Shown piece after piece: positions 1-11,900 of a stretch of DNA of 64,000 nt. The translations under genes were made by a program, and so were the position numbers. Within the stretch, counting starts at the first letter, position 1, and the number at the start of each line of letters is the position of its first letter. The notes below the pieces were generated by a model that worked only from the letters and a program-made list of their open reading frames with translations, searched no databases and had not been told where the DNA came from. This DNA comes from Heterocephalus glaber (lineage: Eukaryota; Chordata; Mammalia; Rodentia; Bathyergidae), in assembly GCF_000247695.1 (NCBI RefSeq), contig NW_004624734.1, positions 33,149,500-33,213,499 on the forward strand. The letters run 5' to 3'.

Positions 1-358
1 AGGACACACATGTGTAAATACCGAATAGTTTCTCTAGTGTGAGAAACTGAAAGTGTAAATAAGGACTAAAAGGTATATTAGATAATGTGAAATGGGAAGA
101 AAAGGGACAAAGGGGAAGGGGAAGGCGGAGGGGTAGGGGAAAGGAAAGAAGGGAATGGAATTAATATAAGAAAATGACAAAAAGGAAACAAAGCCTTTGT
201 AAATAGACTTTGGAGGAGGATGGAGGAGTTGAAGGAAGGGCAGAGGAAAGGGGAAAAAATAAGAACCAAGAGAGTATGTAAAGACGCAAATTTCCAATGA
301 TGAATGTCATTATACTTTATACCTAAAATGTACCAATAAAAGGATACACAGTTTTAAA
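1..358 (+). mobile_element. L1 3' end (3' UTR, purine tract, A-tail)
   Basis: Sequence like ATACCGAATAGTTTCTCTAG..., a long polypurine stretch (about 90-260), AATAAA at 335-340 and a short A-run. Matches the L1 3' ends at 4.0-4.3 kb and 14.6-15.1 kb. Reverse-strand open frames in the purine tract are artefacts. The 5' part is cut by the window edge. Confidence 0.8.
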
Positions 359-360
359 AA

Positions 361-2640
361 AAGGTTATTTGAGCCCACTCTGTTTTCCTAATATGGGTAT
401 TCACTGCTATAAATCTCCCTCATAGGACTGCTTTCATTGCATCCCATAAATTCCAGGATGTTGTACTGTCATTATGGTTTAATTGTGGAAATTGTCTGAT
501 TTCTTCATTAATTTCTTCTGTGTTTCATTGGTTGTTCAAGCGGGTGTTATTTAATATCCATGTATTTATGTTCTTGTGGTTTCTTTTGCCACTGATTTCC
601 AATTTCATTGCACTATGGTCTGATAATATGCATGGGATAATTTCAATTTCTTTGCACTTGGTCTATTTTGGAGAACATCCCAAGTGCAGCTGAGAAGAAT
701 GTGTATTCTGATGTTGAGGGGAAGAACACTCTGTCGACATCTACTAAGTCCATCTGTTCAAATGTTTGGTTCAGTTCTAATATTTCATTGTTGATTTTTT
801 ATCTAGTTGATCTATTTGTGACAGTGGGGTATTGAGGTCCCTTATTACAACTGTATTAGTGCTTATATAATTTTTCATGTCTGTTAATATGTTTTATATA
901 GTTGGGTGTGCTGCTACTTAACACGTATATATTTATGATTGTTCTCTTCCTCTTAGATTGTTTCCTTTACAAGGAAGTGGTGACCTTCTTTGTCTCTCTT
1001 AATCAGTCTTGGCTTGAAATCCACTTTGTCTGCAAATAGACTAGCTACCCCTGCTTTTTTCCAGGTTCCTGTCACATGGAATATTGTTCTCCATCCTTTG
1101 ACTTTTAGTCTATACATTTCTGTTTGAATTAAATGTGTTTCTTGTATGCAGCATATTGCTGAATCTTGCTTTTTGACCCATTCTGCCAGTCTGTTTCTTT
1201 TGATTAATGTATTGAGACCATTAACATTGATGGTATAATTGATATGTATTGTCTTCTGTCATGTTATTTTCCTGTTGTTCACTTCCTTCTTTCCTTTTCT
1301 GTTTAATTTCTTGCCCTGCCTGGCGGATTTATTCTGCTGGGGTTCATGGAGTTGTTTGTAATCCTTATTGTCTCTTTCTAGAATATCCTTCAGGATACTT
1401 TGGAGCGCTGGTTTGATGGTCAGGTGTTCTTTGCCATGGAAGTATCTTATTTCTCCATCAATTTTGAAAGATAGCTTTGCAGGGTACATTAGTCTGGGTT
1501 TGAGGGTTTTCCTTTAGGGCTTGAAATATTTCACTCCAAGCTCTCCTTGACTTGAGAGTTTGTGTTGAGAAGTCTTCTGTGATTCTGATGGGCCTTCCTT
1601 TATTGGTGATTTGTTTCTTTTTCTCTAACAGCTTTTAATATTCTGTCTTTGTGTTGAATTTCTGGAATCATGACTATTATATGCCTTGGGGAAGATTTTT
1701 TTTGATTATGGCTAATTGGAGTCCTATATGCCTTATTCATCTGTATGTCAAATTCTTTTTTCCTGTTTGGGAAGTTTTCTGACATTACTTCTGAGATCAG
1801 GTTTTTTATGTCATTTGCACTATCTCCTGCTTTTTCTTTGACCCCAATCAATTTTATGTTATTCTTCTTTGCATCATCTACCAAGGAACAAAACTGTGTT
1901 TCATCTGGGTAAATATGACAATTTGTCCTGTCTGGTAGTCAGCTTTCCAGATAAGATCATAAATATGTCTCCATCTGTCTCACCAAGTATTTACTTACTA
2001 CAGTGTGAAATGACCAGAAGAATGGACTGATAAAGCTGGTATAACTAGTACAGCTAGTTCAAAACTGCTGCTGGATTTTAATTTTGTAAGCTGTGGCCCA
2101 ATGTGTAAATAAAACCTAACAGTTTTTAGTAGAAAAAAAAAAATCCAGCAGCTGCTGGATTGATTTCTTATGGTCCCTTGCTATTTTTAAGAAATCTCTC
2201 TTTCCATGCTCACTAACCACAATCCTGTCTTCTATATCTGATATTTGGTCCTTGCATTGGCTCATTCTGCTGCATATACTTTCAGTGGAGTTTTTAATCT
2301 TCTGGATATCTGTTTGAATCTGTTTCATGGATTCCATTTCTTTCCTATGCTGGGTGTTCATGGTTTCTATCATGTTCCTGAGCATCTCTATTTTTTTTTT
2401 TATCTGAATCTGCTTTAGAGTCACTACGCATGTCTTTCGTTCTGGTCACCATCTCTGGGAAATTATTTCTGCTTTGATTTTTTTCTACAGCCTCATTCAT
2501 CTGCTTTTTACTTCTGCTGTTACCACTTCAGAGAGTCCATGTAAGTGGCTTTCGAATTGTTCCACCTCATTGCCCCTGGAGTTTGCCTTTAGGGGTTGCA
2601 TCTTGTATAAGTGTCTTCTCATTTTCCATTTTTTTTAAGT
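361..2640 (-). mobile_element. L1 retrotransposon, 5' part (ORF1 and ORF2 endonuclease start), broken
   Basis: On the minus strand, ORF1 pieces (coiled coil at 2424-2116; RRM/C-terminal parts at 1884-1600 and 1489-1259, reading MYPAKLSFKIDGEIRYFHGK) are followed by the ORF2 endonuclease domain (INVNGLNTLIKRNRLAEW ... CCIQETHL) to about 361. Stops and frameshifts abound, and ORF1 is split by the insert at 1885-2141. The sequence to about 2920 may be its 5' UTR. Confidence 0.85.
1885..2141 (+). pseudogene. Retrocopied 3' UTR-like fragment inside L1 ORF1
   Basis: About 257 bases with AATAAA near 2108 and an A-run to 2141, separating L1 ORF1 ...QQLLD from DDAKKNNIK. Looks like a 5'-truncated reverse-transcribed mRNA tail. 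Parent gene not recognised; no clear target-site duplication. Confidence 0.5.
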
Positions 2641-3855
2641 TTGATTCCTGGGTTGATCCTTATAACCTGCTTATGGAAGGTAGCTTTATTGCTAGTATTC
2701 AGAACCCTTAGGAAATGATTGCTTCTCAGAAGTGCATTCCAGGTGTAGCTGGCTTTTGTGTTTTGAGTCTGTTGCAAGATCCTACCTCTTCAATATACTG
2801 GGGATGAGAAGTTTCTGCATACTTGGCCCAGCTGCCAGTTCTTTGGCACTGGCCTATAGGTTTGTTTTGTTTTGTTTTAAGACCCTTAGGCAATCTCAGT
2901 CTTGGTATACCAGTGGAGGAACAACTGATTAGCACAATTATGTCACCTTGGCTAATTTAGTACAATCAACAATAACAGCAGCATCAAATACAACCTAGAA
3001 AATGACAAACTGTGGTAACTATTAATTTGCTACCTTTAACTATATGAACTAGATTTGTGGTTTTATAACGAGATCTAGAATGAATCTGAAAATTTGAGAT
3101 ACACAATTTTTTAATATAAAAAATCCTAAAATAAAAGAATCACTAATCCTCATTAATAAAAATTCAAATAAATAGAAAATCAAATTCTTTAAATATATTA
3201 TTTCAATAATTTTTTTAAAGGCACACAAATAAAAATGTTCAAAAATTAATACTGTAGGCTGGAATTGCAGTAACATTAAAAGTTCTTATTGCTTGACTTA
3301 TTCCAGAACCAAAGGGGAAACTGTAGAAGAAGCAACAGAAACCAAAGCACCATGGTAAGCAAACACTATGTAAGTGCTAAAATCAAATAAAGAAACAGAA
3401 TACAAAGTCACCATTCAAAAATCAATACGTTTTCTATACACCAATAATGAACTAGTTGAAAAAGAAAACAGGAAAACAATTCCACTCACAACAGCTTCAA
3501 AAAAACTAAAATAAAATGCCTAGGGATCAATCTACCTAAGGGGGTCAAAAACGTCAATAATGAAAATTTCAGAACATGGAAGAAAGAATTTGAAGAAGAC
3601 ACTAGAAGATGGAAAGAATTCCCTTGTTCATGTAACAGCAGAATTAATATTGTTAAAATTGCCATATTACCAAAAGTAACCTACAGATTCAACAAAATCC
3701 CCATCAAAATTCCAATGATATTCTTCATAGAACTAGAAAAAAAAAAAACTCTCCAAATTCATATGGAAATACAAAACCCAGACTAGCCAAATCCTAAGCA
3801 AAAAAAGCAAGGCTAAAGGCATCACAATCCCTGATTTCCAGTTATATTACAAGAT

Positions 3856-4287
3856 TACTTGGAAATGGTTTATATGTCCATCAACTGATGAATGCATAAA
3901 GAAAATGCTATATTTCCAAACAATGGAGTACATACTACTCAGTCATAAAAAAAGACTATCTTGAGTCATTTATAGAAAAATGGATACACCTTGTGACCAT
4001 AATGTTAAGTGAAATAAATCAAACATGCAAGCTTAAATACCACATTATTTCTCTTATATGAGAAACCCAAAATATAAATAAGAACAAAATAAAAATTAGA
4101 TAATAAGAAATGGGGAAAAAATATTTTTTTCAAATGGGAAGGAGATCAAGAAATGGAAGAGAGGAACAAGGGAAAGAAAGGGGAAGAAAAAGAACTGGGA
4201 TGTGTTATGTACATGAACCAATTCCCCACAAGGAATATAATCATTATGCAATGTAAATATGTACTGATAAAAAATAAAAACAAAAAA
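3856..4287 (+). mobile_element. 5'-truncated L1 3' end nested in an older L1
   Basis: Carries the same 3' motif order as positions 1-358 (ACCACATTATTTCTC, a purine tract, TGTACTGATAAAAAATAAAA). It splits ORF2 sequence that resumes at about 4288. Confidence 0.65.
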
Positions 4288-4545
4288 TTAAAGTATACAA
4301 AGTCATAGTAACAAAAAACAGCATAGTACTGGCACAAAAATAGACATATAGAACAATGAATTGAATAGAGAACACAGAAACCCACACAACTACAGCCATC
4401 TGACTCTGGAAAAAGAAGCCAAAACTGTATGTGGAAGAAAAAAAAGACAATGTCTTTAATAGTGCTGGGAAAAACTGGATAGCTAAACATAAATGATTGA
4501 AACTAGATACATATTTCTTACCCTGTACAAAAAAATCGATCCCTT

Positions 4546-4624
4546 GGGCCAGGGATTTAGCTCAGTGGCACCGCGCCTGCCTCACATGCGCAAGGTCCTG
4601 AGTTCGATCTCTGGTACCAAAACA
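4546..4624 (+). repeat. Young ID SINE, nested in L1
   Basis: GGGCCAGGGATTTAGCTCAG...CTCTGGTACC plus A-tail, with 13-bp duplication AAAAAAATCGATC on both sides (4529-4541, 4625-4637). Confidence 0.93.
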
Positions 4625-5071
4625 AAAAAAATCGATCTTGAATGGATCAAAGACTCAGGTATAAGACCTGAAACTTTGAAACTGCTAAAATAAAACACAG
4701 AGGAAAAACATGAAGCCATAGGAAAAGGTAAAGACTTCCTGACACAATACCACAGGAATTAACAGCAACAATAAGCAAACAGGACTAAATCAAATTTAAA
4801 AGTTTCTGCACAGCAAGGGAAACAACTGACAGTGAACAGACAACCCTCAAAATGGGAGAAAATCTTTGCCAGCTACCCTTCTGACAGCAGATTAATATAT
4901 AGAATATATAAAGAACTCAAAAAACTTAACACCAAAAATCAATAAATGGGCAAATGAATTGAACAGATACTTCAAGAAAGAAATACAAATAGCCAAGAAG
5001 TACATGAAAAAACGTTCAACCACTTTAGCCATTAGGGAAATGCAAATTAAAACTTCATTAAGATTCCATCT

Positions 5072-5153
5072 GGGTCAGGGATTTAGCTCAGTGGCATGGT
5101 GCCTGCCTCACTAGTGCAAGGTCCTGAGTTCGATCCCCAGTACAAAAAAAAAA
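5072..5153 (+). repeat. Young ID SINE, nested in L1
   Basis: Flanked by AGATTCCATCT (5061-5071 and 5154-5164), a perfect duplication. Confidence 0.93.
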
Positions 5154-5799
5154 AGATTCCATCTCATCACAGTCAGAATGGCTATCATCAAGAACACTAA
5201 ATAAATAAATAAATAAAGACATGAATGTGGAAGAAAAGGACCCCTTCTACAATGCTGGTGAGAATGTAAATTAATACAGCTACTATGGAAATCAGTATGG
5301 AGGTACCTCAACAATAGAGCTACCATTTGATCCAGCTATATCACTCCTTGGTATATACACCCAAGGGAATTAAAGCATACTACAGGAATCCTGCATACCC
5401 ACATTTATGTTGGCACAATTCACAATAGCCAAGATATGGAACCAGATTAGGTACCCATCAATAGATGAAAATATAAAGAAAATGTGCTACATATAGACAA
5501 TGGAGAATTATTCAGCCATAAAGAACTAAATTTTGTTTTTTGCAGAAAAGTAGATGCAACTGGAAATCATCATGTTAAGCGAAATTAGCCAGACTCAGAA
5601 AGACAAGTATTGTGTTTTCCCTAATATGTGGAATCTAAAAAAGTTGACATCAAAGTAGAAAGGTGACTATTATTAGCCAAGAGGAAGAGATTAGGGGGAG
5701 GGGAAGAAGAATGTAAGAGGATAATAGCGGGTATATATGATCAAAACATATGCACTGAAACCCAGTGTTTCATAAAATTAATAGACATTAATAAAAAAT

Positions 5800-5990
5800 A
5801 AGAATTCACTGTACAGCTACATGAAAAAAGAACAAAAAAATAAAGCAAAGTGGGTCATGGAGGTTCTGTACTTGAATTGTAATGATGTGTGCACAATTAT
5901 AAATTTATTAAAATCATTACATTATATAGTTACAATGGCTGGATTTTATGATATTTAAATTATACCTTAATAAAGTTGTTTTTTAAAAAT
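5800..5990 (+). mobile_element. Ancient L1 3' end fragment
   Basis: GGAGGTTCTGTACTTG...TTATACCTTAATAAAGTTG resembles the tail of old mammalian L1 (L1M type). The subfamily is not assigned. Confidence 0.45.
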
Positions 5991-6234
5991 ATCCAAATAC
6001 TTTCTGAAAGTTCATCAATAATTACGACAATGAAAATTAAAATCACAAAGATGCACAGAAGTTTGACAATACCAAGGCTAGAAGATACAGAACAAGAAAA
6101 CTTGTACACACAAATGCTACAAATATCAATAGGCACAATTATTCTGAAAAACAATCTGTACTGATTTTGCAAAGTTACCCATGTGTATATGCTAGTCACC
6201 AAATCACTCTAAGGTAGATATCCTAGATAGGAGC

Positions 6235-6425
6235 CACATCATAAATATTTTTAGGTTTTCCACACCACACAGGCTGCCCCAACTAACTCAACCCTGCTCT
6301 GTATCACAAAACAGCCAAAGACAAAATGTAAACAAACAAGCACAGCCATGTTATAATAAAACTTTATTTACAAAAATGGCCAGCAAACCAAATTTAACTA
6401 GTAGGTAGTACTTTGCCGATCCCTT
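6235..6425 (-). mobile_element. hAT-Charlie/MER-type DNA transposon fossil
   Basis: Carries CAATAAAACTTTATTTACAAAA-like sequence and an end resembling AGTTTGCCGACCCC. Two related copies are at 53.5 and 59.9 kb. Confidence 0.55.
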
Positions 6426-6479
6426 CCTTAAAGGAATACTTGCACGTGTGATCCAGGAGACAAATACAAAAGTTGTCAC

Positions 6480-6740
6480 AGGATTTGTTCATATTAGCAG
6501 TAAAAGAAACAACTCAAATGTTCACTCACAAGAGAAAGGATAAAAAAAATTAAGCATATTTTCAATGTGGAATAGTATACAGCAGTAAAAGCGAATTATA
6601 TTCTTGCTACCTACAATAATAACACAGATAAATCTTACAAATAACAAGTGAGAAAAGCAATTTATAGAGGAGATCATGATTTAATCACAGACATAAAATA
6701 AAGTTCAAAAGTAAGCACAGCAAAATAAAATGTTGTTATA
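6480..6740 (+). mobile_element. Ancient L1 (L1M-type) fragment
   Basis: CAACTCAAATGTTCACTCACAAG and AATAGTATACAGCAGT follow the old L1 tail pattern (AATGTCCATCAA..., GAATACTATGCAGC). Confidence 0.4.
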
Positions 6741-6974
6741 TCTACTGTGGAAGTATATGGAAGGTAAAAGAAAAAAACAGAGAATGATAAAAATTCAGGA
6801 TGGAGTTTACCTCCCAAAAGAAGACCAATGACAGATCAGGGATTAAGACCATTAAGTTTAATGGTTTCTGTATTACTGTGGTTTTTATATTGGTATACAG
6901 GATCATAAAAGTTCATAATTTATATACATAAGATATATTTGATTTTGTATACCTAGGGTCTATTAAAAACGGGG

Positions 6975-7112
6975 TTTTTTTGACATAGCGTACCATTATG
7001 TAATCCAAGCTGGCCTTCAACTTGCTATATACCCTAATTTGGCCTCAAACTCATGATCCTCCTACCTCAGCCTCCTGCATGCTGCGATTACAGCTGTGTA
7101 CCACCACATTCA
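6975..7112 (-). repeat. B1 SINE
   Basis: Antisense B1: CTCCTACCTCAGCCTCCTG...GCGATTACAGCTGTGTACCACCA, with the internal duplication typical of B1. Confidence 0.75.
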
Positions 7113-7514
7113 GAAAAAAGTTTGTTTCTTAATGGAAGATAAACTGAGATACTCCCTACATTCAGCTGAAGAACCCCAAAAAGACAGAAAAGGCTACCTG
7201 CAGTACAATACAACAGAAAGTAGAGAAAGCAGTCAAAGTATTGATATTCGAAGCCAGAAAAGTAGATCACAACATCAAAAAGATTTATAACTTCCACTTG
7301 GATTCAAAAAGAATTGATAAAAACTAAGTGAAAAAGTATTGAAAATTATTCCAAATTTTAAAAATAAAAGCATGCAATGGTTAATCTTCAAGTTCAATTT
7401 TTTTCTATTTAAATAAGTTTATAACTATGTATCATTATTGTTACAAAATTTAATAATTGAGCTGTCCAACTCAATCCCTGGAAGATTGTCAGGTATGGTA
7501 CTATATTATGATTC

Positions 7515-7530
7515 TGGCGCCATCTGGTGA
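7515..7530 (-). promoter_or_regulatory. CTCF-like motif in a RAD51B intron
   Basis: The minus strand reads TCACCAGATGGCGCCA, matching the CTCF core CCASYAGRKGGCRS at 13 of 14 positions. The surroundings are otherwise AT-rich and plain. Confidence 0.6.
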
Positions 7531-8029
7531 TAATTCGATGCAACTGCAGGGTTTCTAACTAAGGCATCTTCTAGGCATAATTCACATGCATTTTTAAAAT
7601 CACTTTTGGAAGATAGAAAATAAAATAAGGTACAGTATCTAAAACAGAATCTCTATCTTCAATGAAAAAATTAATATGACTATCAGAATGTAAGAAAAGA
7701 GTCTGCTCTTATTTAGAAATTTCTTGCCTTCCTATATAAGAAGTTTATTCTGCATTAGGAAGTTACTATTTATTGTCCATCATTCAGAAAACTATTGAAT
7801 ATCACTTACTATTTGAGGTTAAAAAAAAAGAAATTTCTTGAACTGAGCTTCTAGAACTTTCAGGAAAGGTATCTTCAGGAGTGTATTGGTAAATACACAG
7901 TCTAGCAAATACATAAGTCTATCCATAAACACACAAATGTAGCTTTGAGGGGAAGGAACTGCAGTGCTTTTAAAATGTCTTCTACTTCTTGACACTTCCT
8001 TCAAGCCCAATTATCCTTTCTCTGAATGT

Positions 8030-8425
8030 GGGCTGGAATTAATAACTCACTTGCAATGAAAAGAATGTGGCAGAAATAGTAGTGTGGAACTTCCAAAGCT
8101 AGATCATCTAAGCCACCACCTCCCCCATCTTGCCTTCTTTAAGACCACTCACCCTGGTGAGTCAGCCATCATGTCATGAGGAGACTGGAGCAACCTGTGG
8201 AGAGTCCACTTGGGAGGAACTGGGGCCTCCAACCAAAAATCAGCACCACCCTGCCAGTCATGAGTGAGCCCCCTAGGAAACAGCCTCCAGCCCCAAGCAA
8301 GCTTTGGATGACTGCATCCCTTGCCAATATCACTAGGCTGAGCCATTCCTAAAGAAACTGAGAAGTAAATAAATGTTTATAATTGTTTAGGATAATTTGT
8401 TATGCAATGATATTAACTAGCACAA
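8030..8425 (+). mobile_element. MaLR (MLT1-like) LTR fossil
   Basis: Ends AAATAAATG...AATTTGTTATGCAATGATA...ACTAGCACAATA, the usual 3' pattern of MLT1-type solo LTRs. Family name is a judgement by eye. Confidence 0.45.
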
Positions 8426-8845
8426 TAACCTATCACTTCCTAAACCAAGTTTTATCTATGACAAGCAATAAAAATAGCTCAGCTTAGTTTGATGGTATTA
8501 TTTCCTCAAATGTTAATAAAATTTCAAATATGCCTTCCTTATATACTAAGTAGTGATCCTTTTTTAATTCCTTCAAATTGTTTCATAATACTATTTCATA
8601 ATACTCATCACTTTCTAAATTGATTCAAAGGAATAGGTACCTAAACAGATTTTGGTCAGTCCACAGGATGTTTTTTTTAACACCATCATCTGCACAGCTA
8701 TTCTAGGTACTGAGTGCAGAACCACACCCTTGAAGTACTTATAATTTAATTCAGATTAATGTTTATAAAATTGTTTATGTTTTTAACTAAAGTTTTCCTC
8801 TTGGCTCTGAAGATCAATACAAGATATAGAAAGCTTTTCCTTTAC

Positions 8846-8962
8846 CTCTGTGAGGGATCCACAAGCAACACCACCATGTAGGGCTTCATCCAAAGCAGAG
8901 AGGGTCGTAGATAAGAAAGCTGGCAAGTGATTAGCAGACCTTTGTGTCTTTATCCCATAAAC
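8846..8962 (-). CDS. RAD51B: RAD51B exon 4
   Basis: 117 bases, 39 codons starting VYGIKTQRSANHLPAFLSTT and ending GGVACGSLTE, conserved with human up to two residues before Walker A. Acceptor TTCTTCAG, donor ACAGAG|GTAAAG. Confidence 0.96.
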
Positions 8963-11900
8963 CTGAAGAAGAAAAGAGTTAAGTTCTTTACATCTTCCAT
9001 ATATGTATGTGAAAAGACATATCAACTCCTAACCTCTGAATTTTAGCACCTGGGACCCCAATCCATCCTTTTTCCCTCTTATTTATTTGTTCAATAAACA
9101 TTTACTCCATGCTAGGGACTGTGCTAGAGTATGGGGATGTGATACAACAGACCCCTGCCTTCACAGGCTTATCAGCAACCAGAGACTATGAAACTAAGAC
9201 TAGAAACTCGGTGAATACAATACAACTAATAAGAGACATTGTGATAGGAAAAGTGAACACATACAGACGGTATACTGATTGGACCCTGTGATCTAGGAAG
9301 GCTACATTGAAGAGGTGAATATCTGAGCTAAAATCTGAAATAGTTACTAGATAAGCAAAAGAGATAGGGGTATTCCTGCCAAAGAGGACAGAATGTACAA
9401 AGAAAGTCAAAAGCAAGAGAGAATATGAAACTAATGAAAACTGCAAAAAGTAAGCAGAGTGTACTTAGAATGGCTGGAAGATGGAGTGTAATCACAGTGT
9501 AGCAAGTGATAAGGCTACAGCAGGGATGGCAAACCTCTCAGAGCTTTCAATGATACAAACAGCCTGCTGCAGCAGGAGTGCCATAAGTTCGCCACCACTG
9601 GACCATAGGATGAACCAGAGGTCTAATCAAGAAGACCTCTGTGGAAGTTTGGAGTTTATGCTGAGAAACAAGGAGTAACATGACCAAGTTATCATTTCAA
9701 ACTCCAGTTGATGTGTGAAGAATAAGTTGAAGGAAGTTGTGATAGGTTGAGAAGCCATCCTCTAAAAGATATCCACCTCAAATTCCTAGAACCTCTCTGT
9801 GAATGTCACCTTAATCAGAAAAAGGGTCACTGCAGATGTAATTAAATTAAAGACCTCATCGGGCTGGGGATTTAGCTCAGTGGTGCTGCTGCCTGCCTTG
9901 AAAGCACAAGGTCCTGAGTTCGATCGCCAGTACCACAAAAAAAAAAAATTAAAGACCTCATGATGAAGAGATAATCCTAGATTATCTGGGTGAATCCTAA
10001 ATGCCATCACAATATACAGAGGAAGAGGCCATGTGAAGATGAAGCAGAGAGGGAATGGCCACAAGCCAATGTTCGTGGTAAACTGGAGAGGCAAGAAATG
10101 GATTCTCCACTAAATGTCCCTGGAGAAAATGCAGCTCTGCCTCTGCCTTGATTTCAGACTTCTGGCCTACAGAACTGTGAGAAAATAACTCTCTTGTTTG
10201 AAGCCACTACTGTAGTTTGTGGTTGGTATTAGAGCCACTCCAAAAAATAATACACTGAATTACCATTTCAAAGGTTTGGGTTAGAAAAATAGCTTGAAGG
10301 TAGGTAATAATAGAAGGTGGGCCATCTGTCAGCAAGATATTCCAACCATTCCAAAGAAAGTAATAGGCTCAAGGAGGGTAATAGTAAAGGGGGGAAAAAT
10401 CTGCCATACTAATCAATATATCTAAAGCAAAGGACATAGTGTTTCTAAAGTTTTTCTAATATAATAAAATTCTGAAATTCTGTTTTTCATTTTCAAAACA
10501 GTATTAAAAAGTGAGTGTTGTAATGGTTTGAAGCTTTTTGGTTTTGTTTTGTTTTATTGTATTTCAGTTTAGTTTTGCTTCTCCTTGCTAAAACTATACT
10601 ACTAAGTCACTATCTTAGGATATGAAGCAAATATTGTCAGCCTCTCTCATATATTGCTGTAATTCAGGAATTGAAAAATGGAAAAAAGCAAGGATATAAA
10701 AAGGTAATGAACATTCTTTGGGTAGGTGCCCAAACTTACCATACTGTAAGTTCTATATAAGTACTATACATTCATTTCATTTAATACTCAAAACCCTATA
10801 CATATATATAAATACCCTATGTGAACCCTACACATAGGTATAATTATCTCCATTTTACAGATGCTGAGAAATGGATACTAAGAGATTTCCCAGTGATTAT
10901 GAGGTAAACAAGAACTGTTGCTAGTTTTTTTCTAATTAGAAGCAATAACTGACCTATAGCAAATTGGAAAGAAAAAAGTTATAGAAGTCAATAATAGAAT
11001 TCCACAATCAAAAGATAATCACTGTTAATAATACAGTATATATATACATATATATGTATATATATATAAATAACCAACACATTACTATATAATTCACTTT
11101 TATAAAATTGGCAGGTATACTATGAACAATTTCCCAGCCTACTTTTTCACAAAGCATTTATAGCCTGACCATTTCTCCTGATATTAAAAACTTTTCAAAT
11201 AGTTTAATATGTATTATTTTAGCACACAAGAGTAGCAAAAATGTCTTTTTCCCATTACTAATAATTTTTTCCCCATTTTTTGATGTAAGAAATACTTCAG
11301 TGAGCATCTTACACAAACACTTTTGTCTATAACCTATCAGCAGGCAACATGAGTGCACACGGGGATACTTCATCAAACATGTGAAGGCAGCCCAGTCAGT
11401 CAACATGAAAGTTATTCACTTACAACTGCAAATATAATTACTAGACTAACACACTTCATGACTGTCAAAAAAATATGATGAACTAACAGAACAAGTCCAA
11501 AAATAATAGTATGTAAATAAATTAGACAAAGAAGAATTTTATAATATGACACTACATTAGTTTTTCCTCTATTTAGGTAGCTGCTGCTTCTCAGACTTTT
11601 CATTATCTAATGTGAACTTAACAACGGCATCACTTGAGAATCCATCTTATGTACACTCATCTCCTCACTGTATCTGCTTTCTAGGTGATCACTCGTGGCT
11701 TTTCACTGATGATTTCTTTTTTAGGGGGTACCAGGGATTGAACTCAGGACCTTGCGCTTGTGAGGCAGGCAGCGGAACCACTGAGCTAAATCCCTGGCCC
11801 TTCACTGATGACTTCTAACACATACTTTTAGTGCAGGCTTCTTCAGGTCCACATACGAATTTAACTGCCTTCACATCGCCTCCAAATGTTTCACAAGTGC

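Larger units (their letters stand above)
3405..5790 (+). mobile_element. L1 ORF2 3' half and 3' end, with nested insertions
   Basis: Decayed L1 ORF2 C-terminal sequence ([27 protein letters not shown]; then [19 protein letters not shown], KYMKKRSTTLAIREMQIKTS) runs to an L1-like tail near 5790. It is interrupted by a separate L1 3' end (about 3856-4287) and two ID SINEs (4546-4624, 5072-5153). Confidence 0.8.

Noticed and set aside
34..297. 87-codon and 63-codon minus-strand frames rich in Phe/Pro/Ser
   Set aside because: Translation of the L1 3' UTR purine tract; no coding character. The same applies to the 165-codon frame at 14554-15051 and the frame at 4146-4490.
360..361. Twin-priming inversion linking the plus L1 end at 1-358 and the minus L1 at 361-2640
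   Set aside because: The poly(A) of the plus copy lies at the junction rather than at the outer end, so the order does not fit twin priming; two separate insertions are simpler.
4546..4624. tRNA-like sequences with A- and B-boxes
   Set aside because: ID SINEs with A-tails and target-site duplications; no full cloverleaf, so not tRNA genes.
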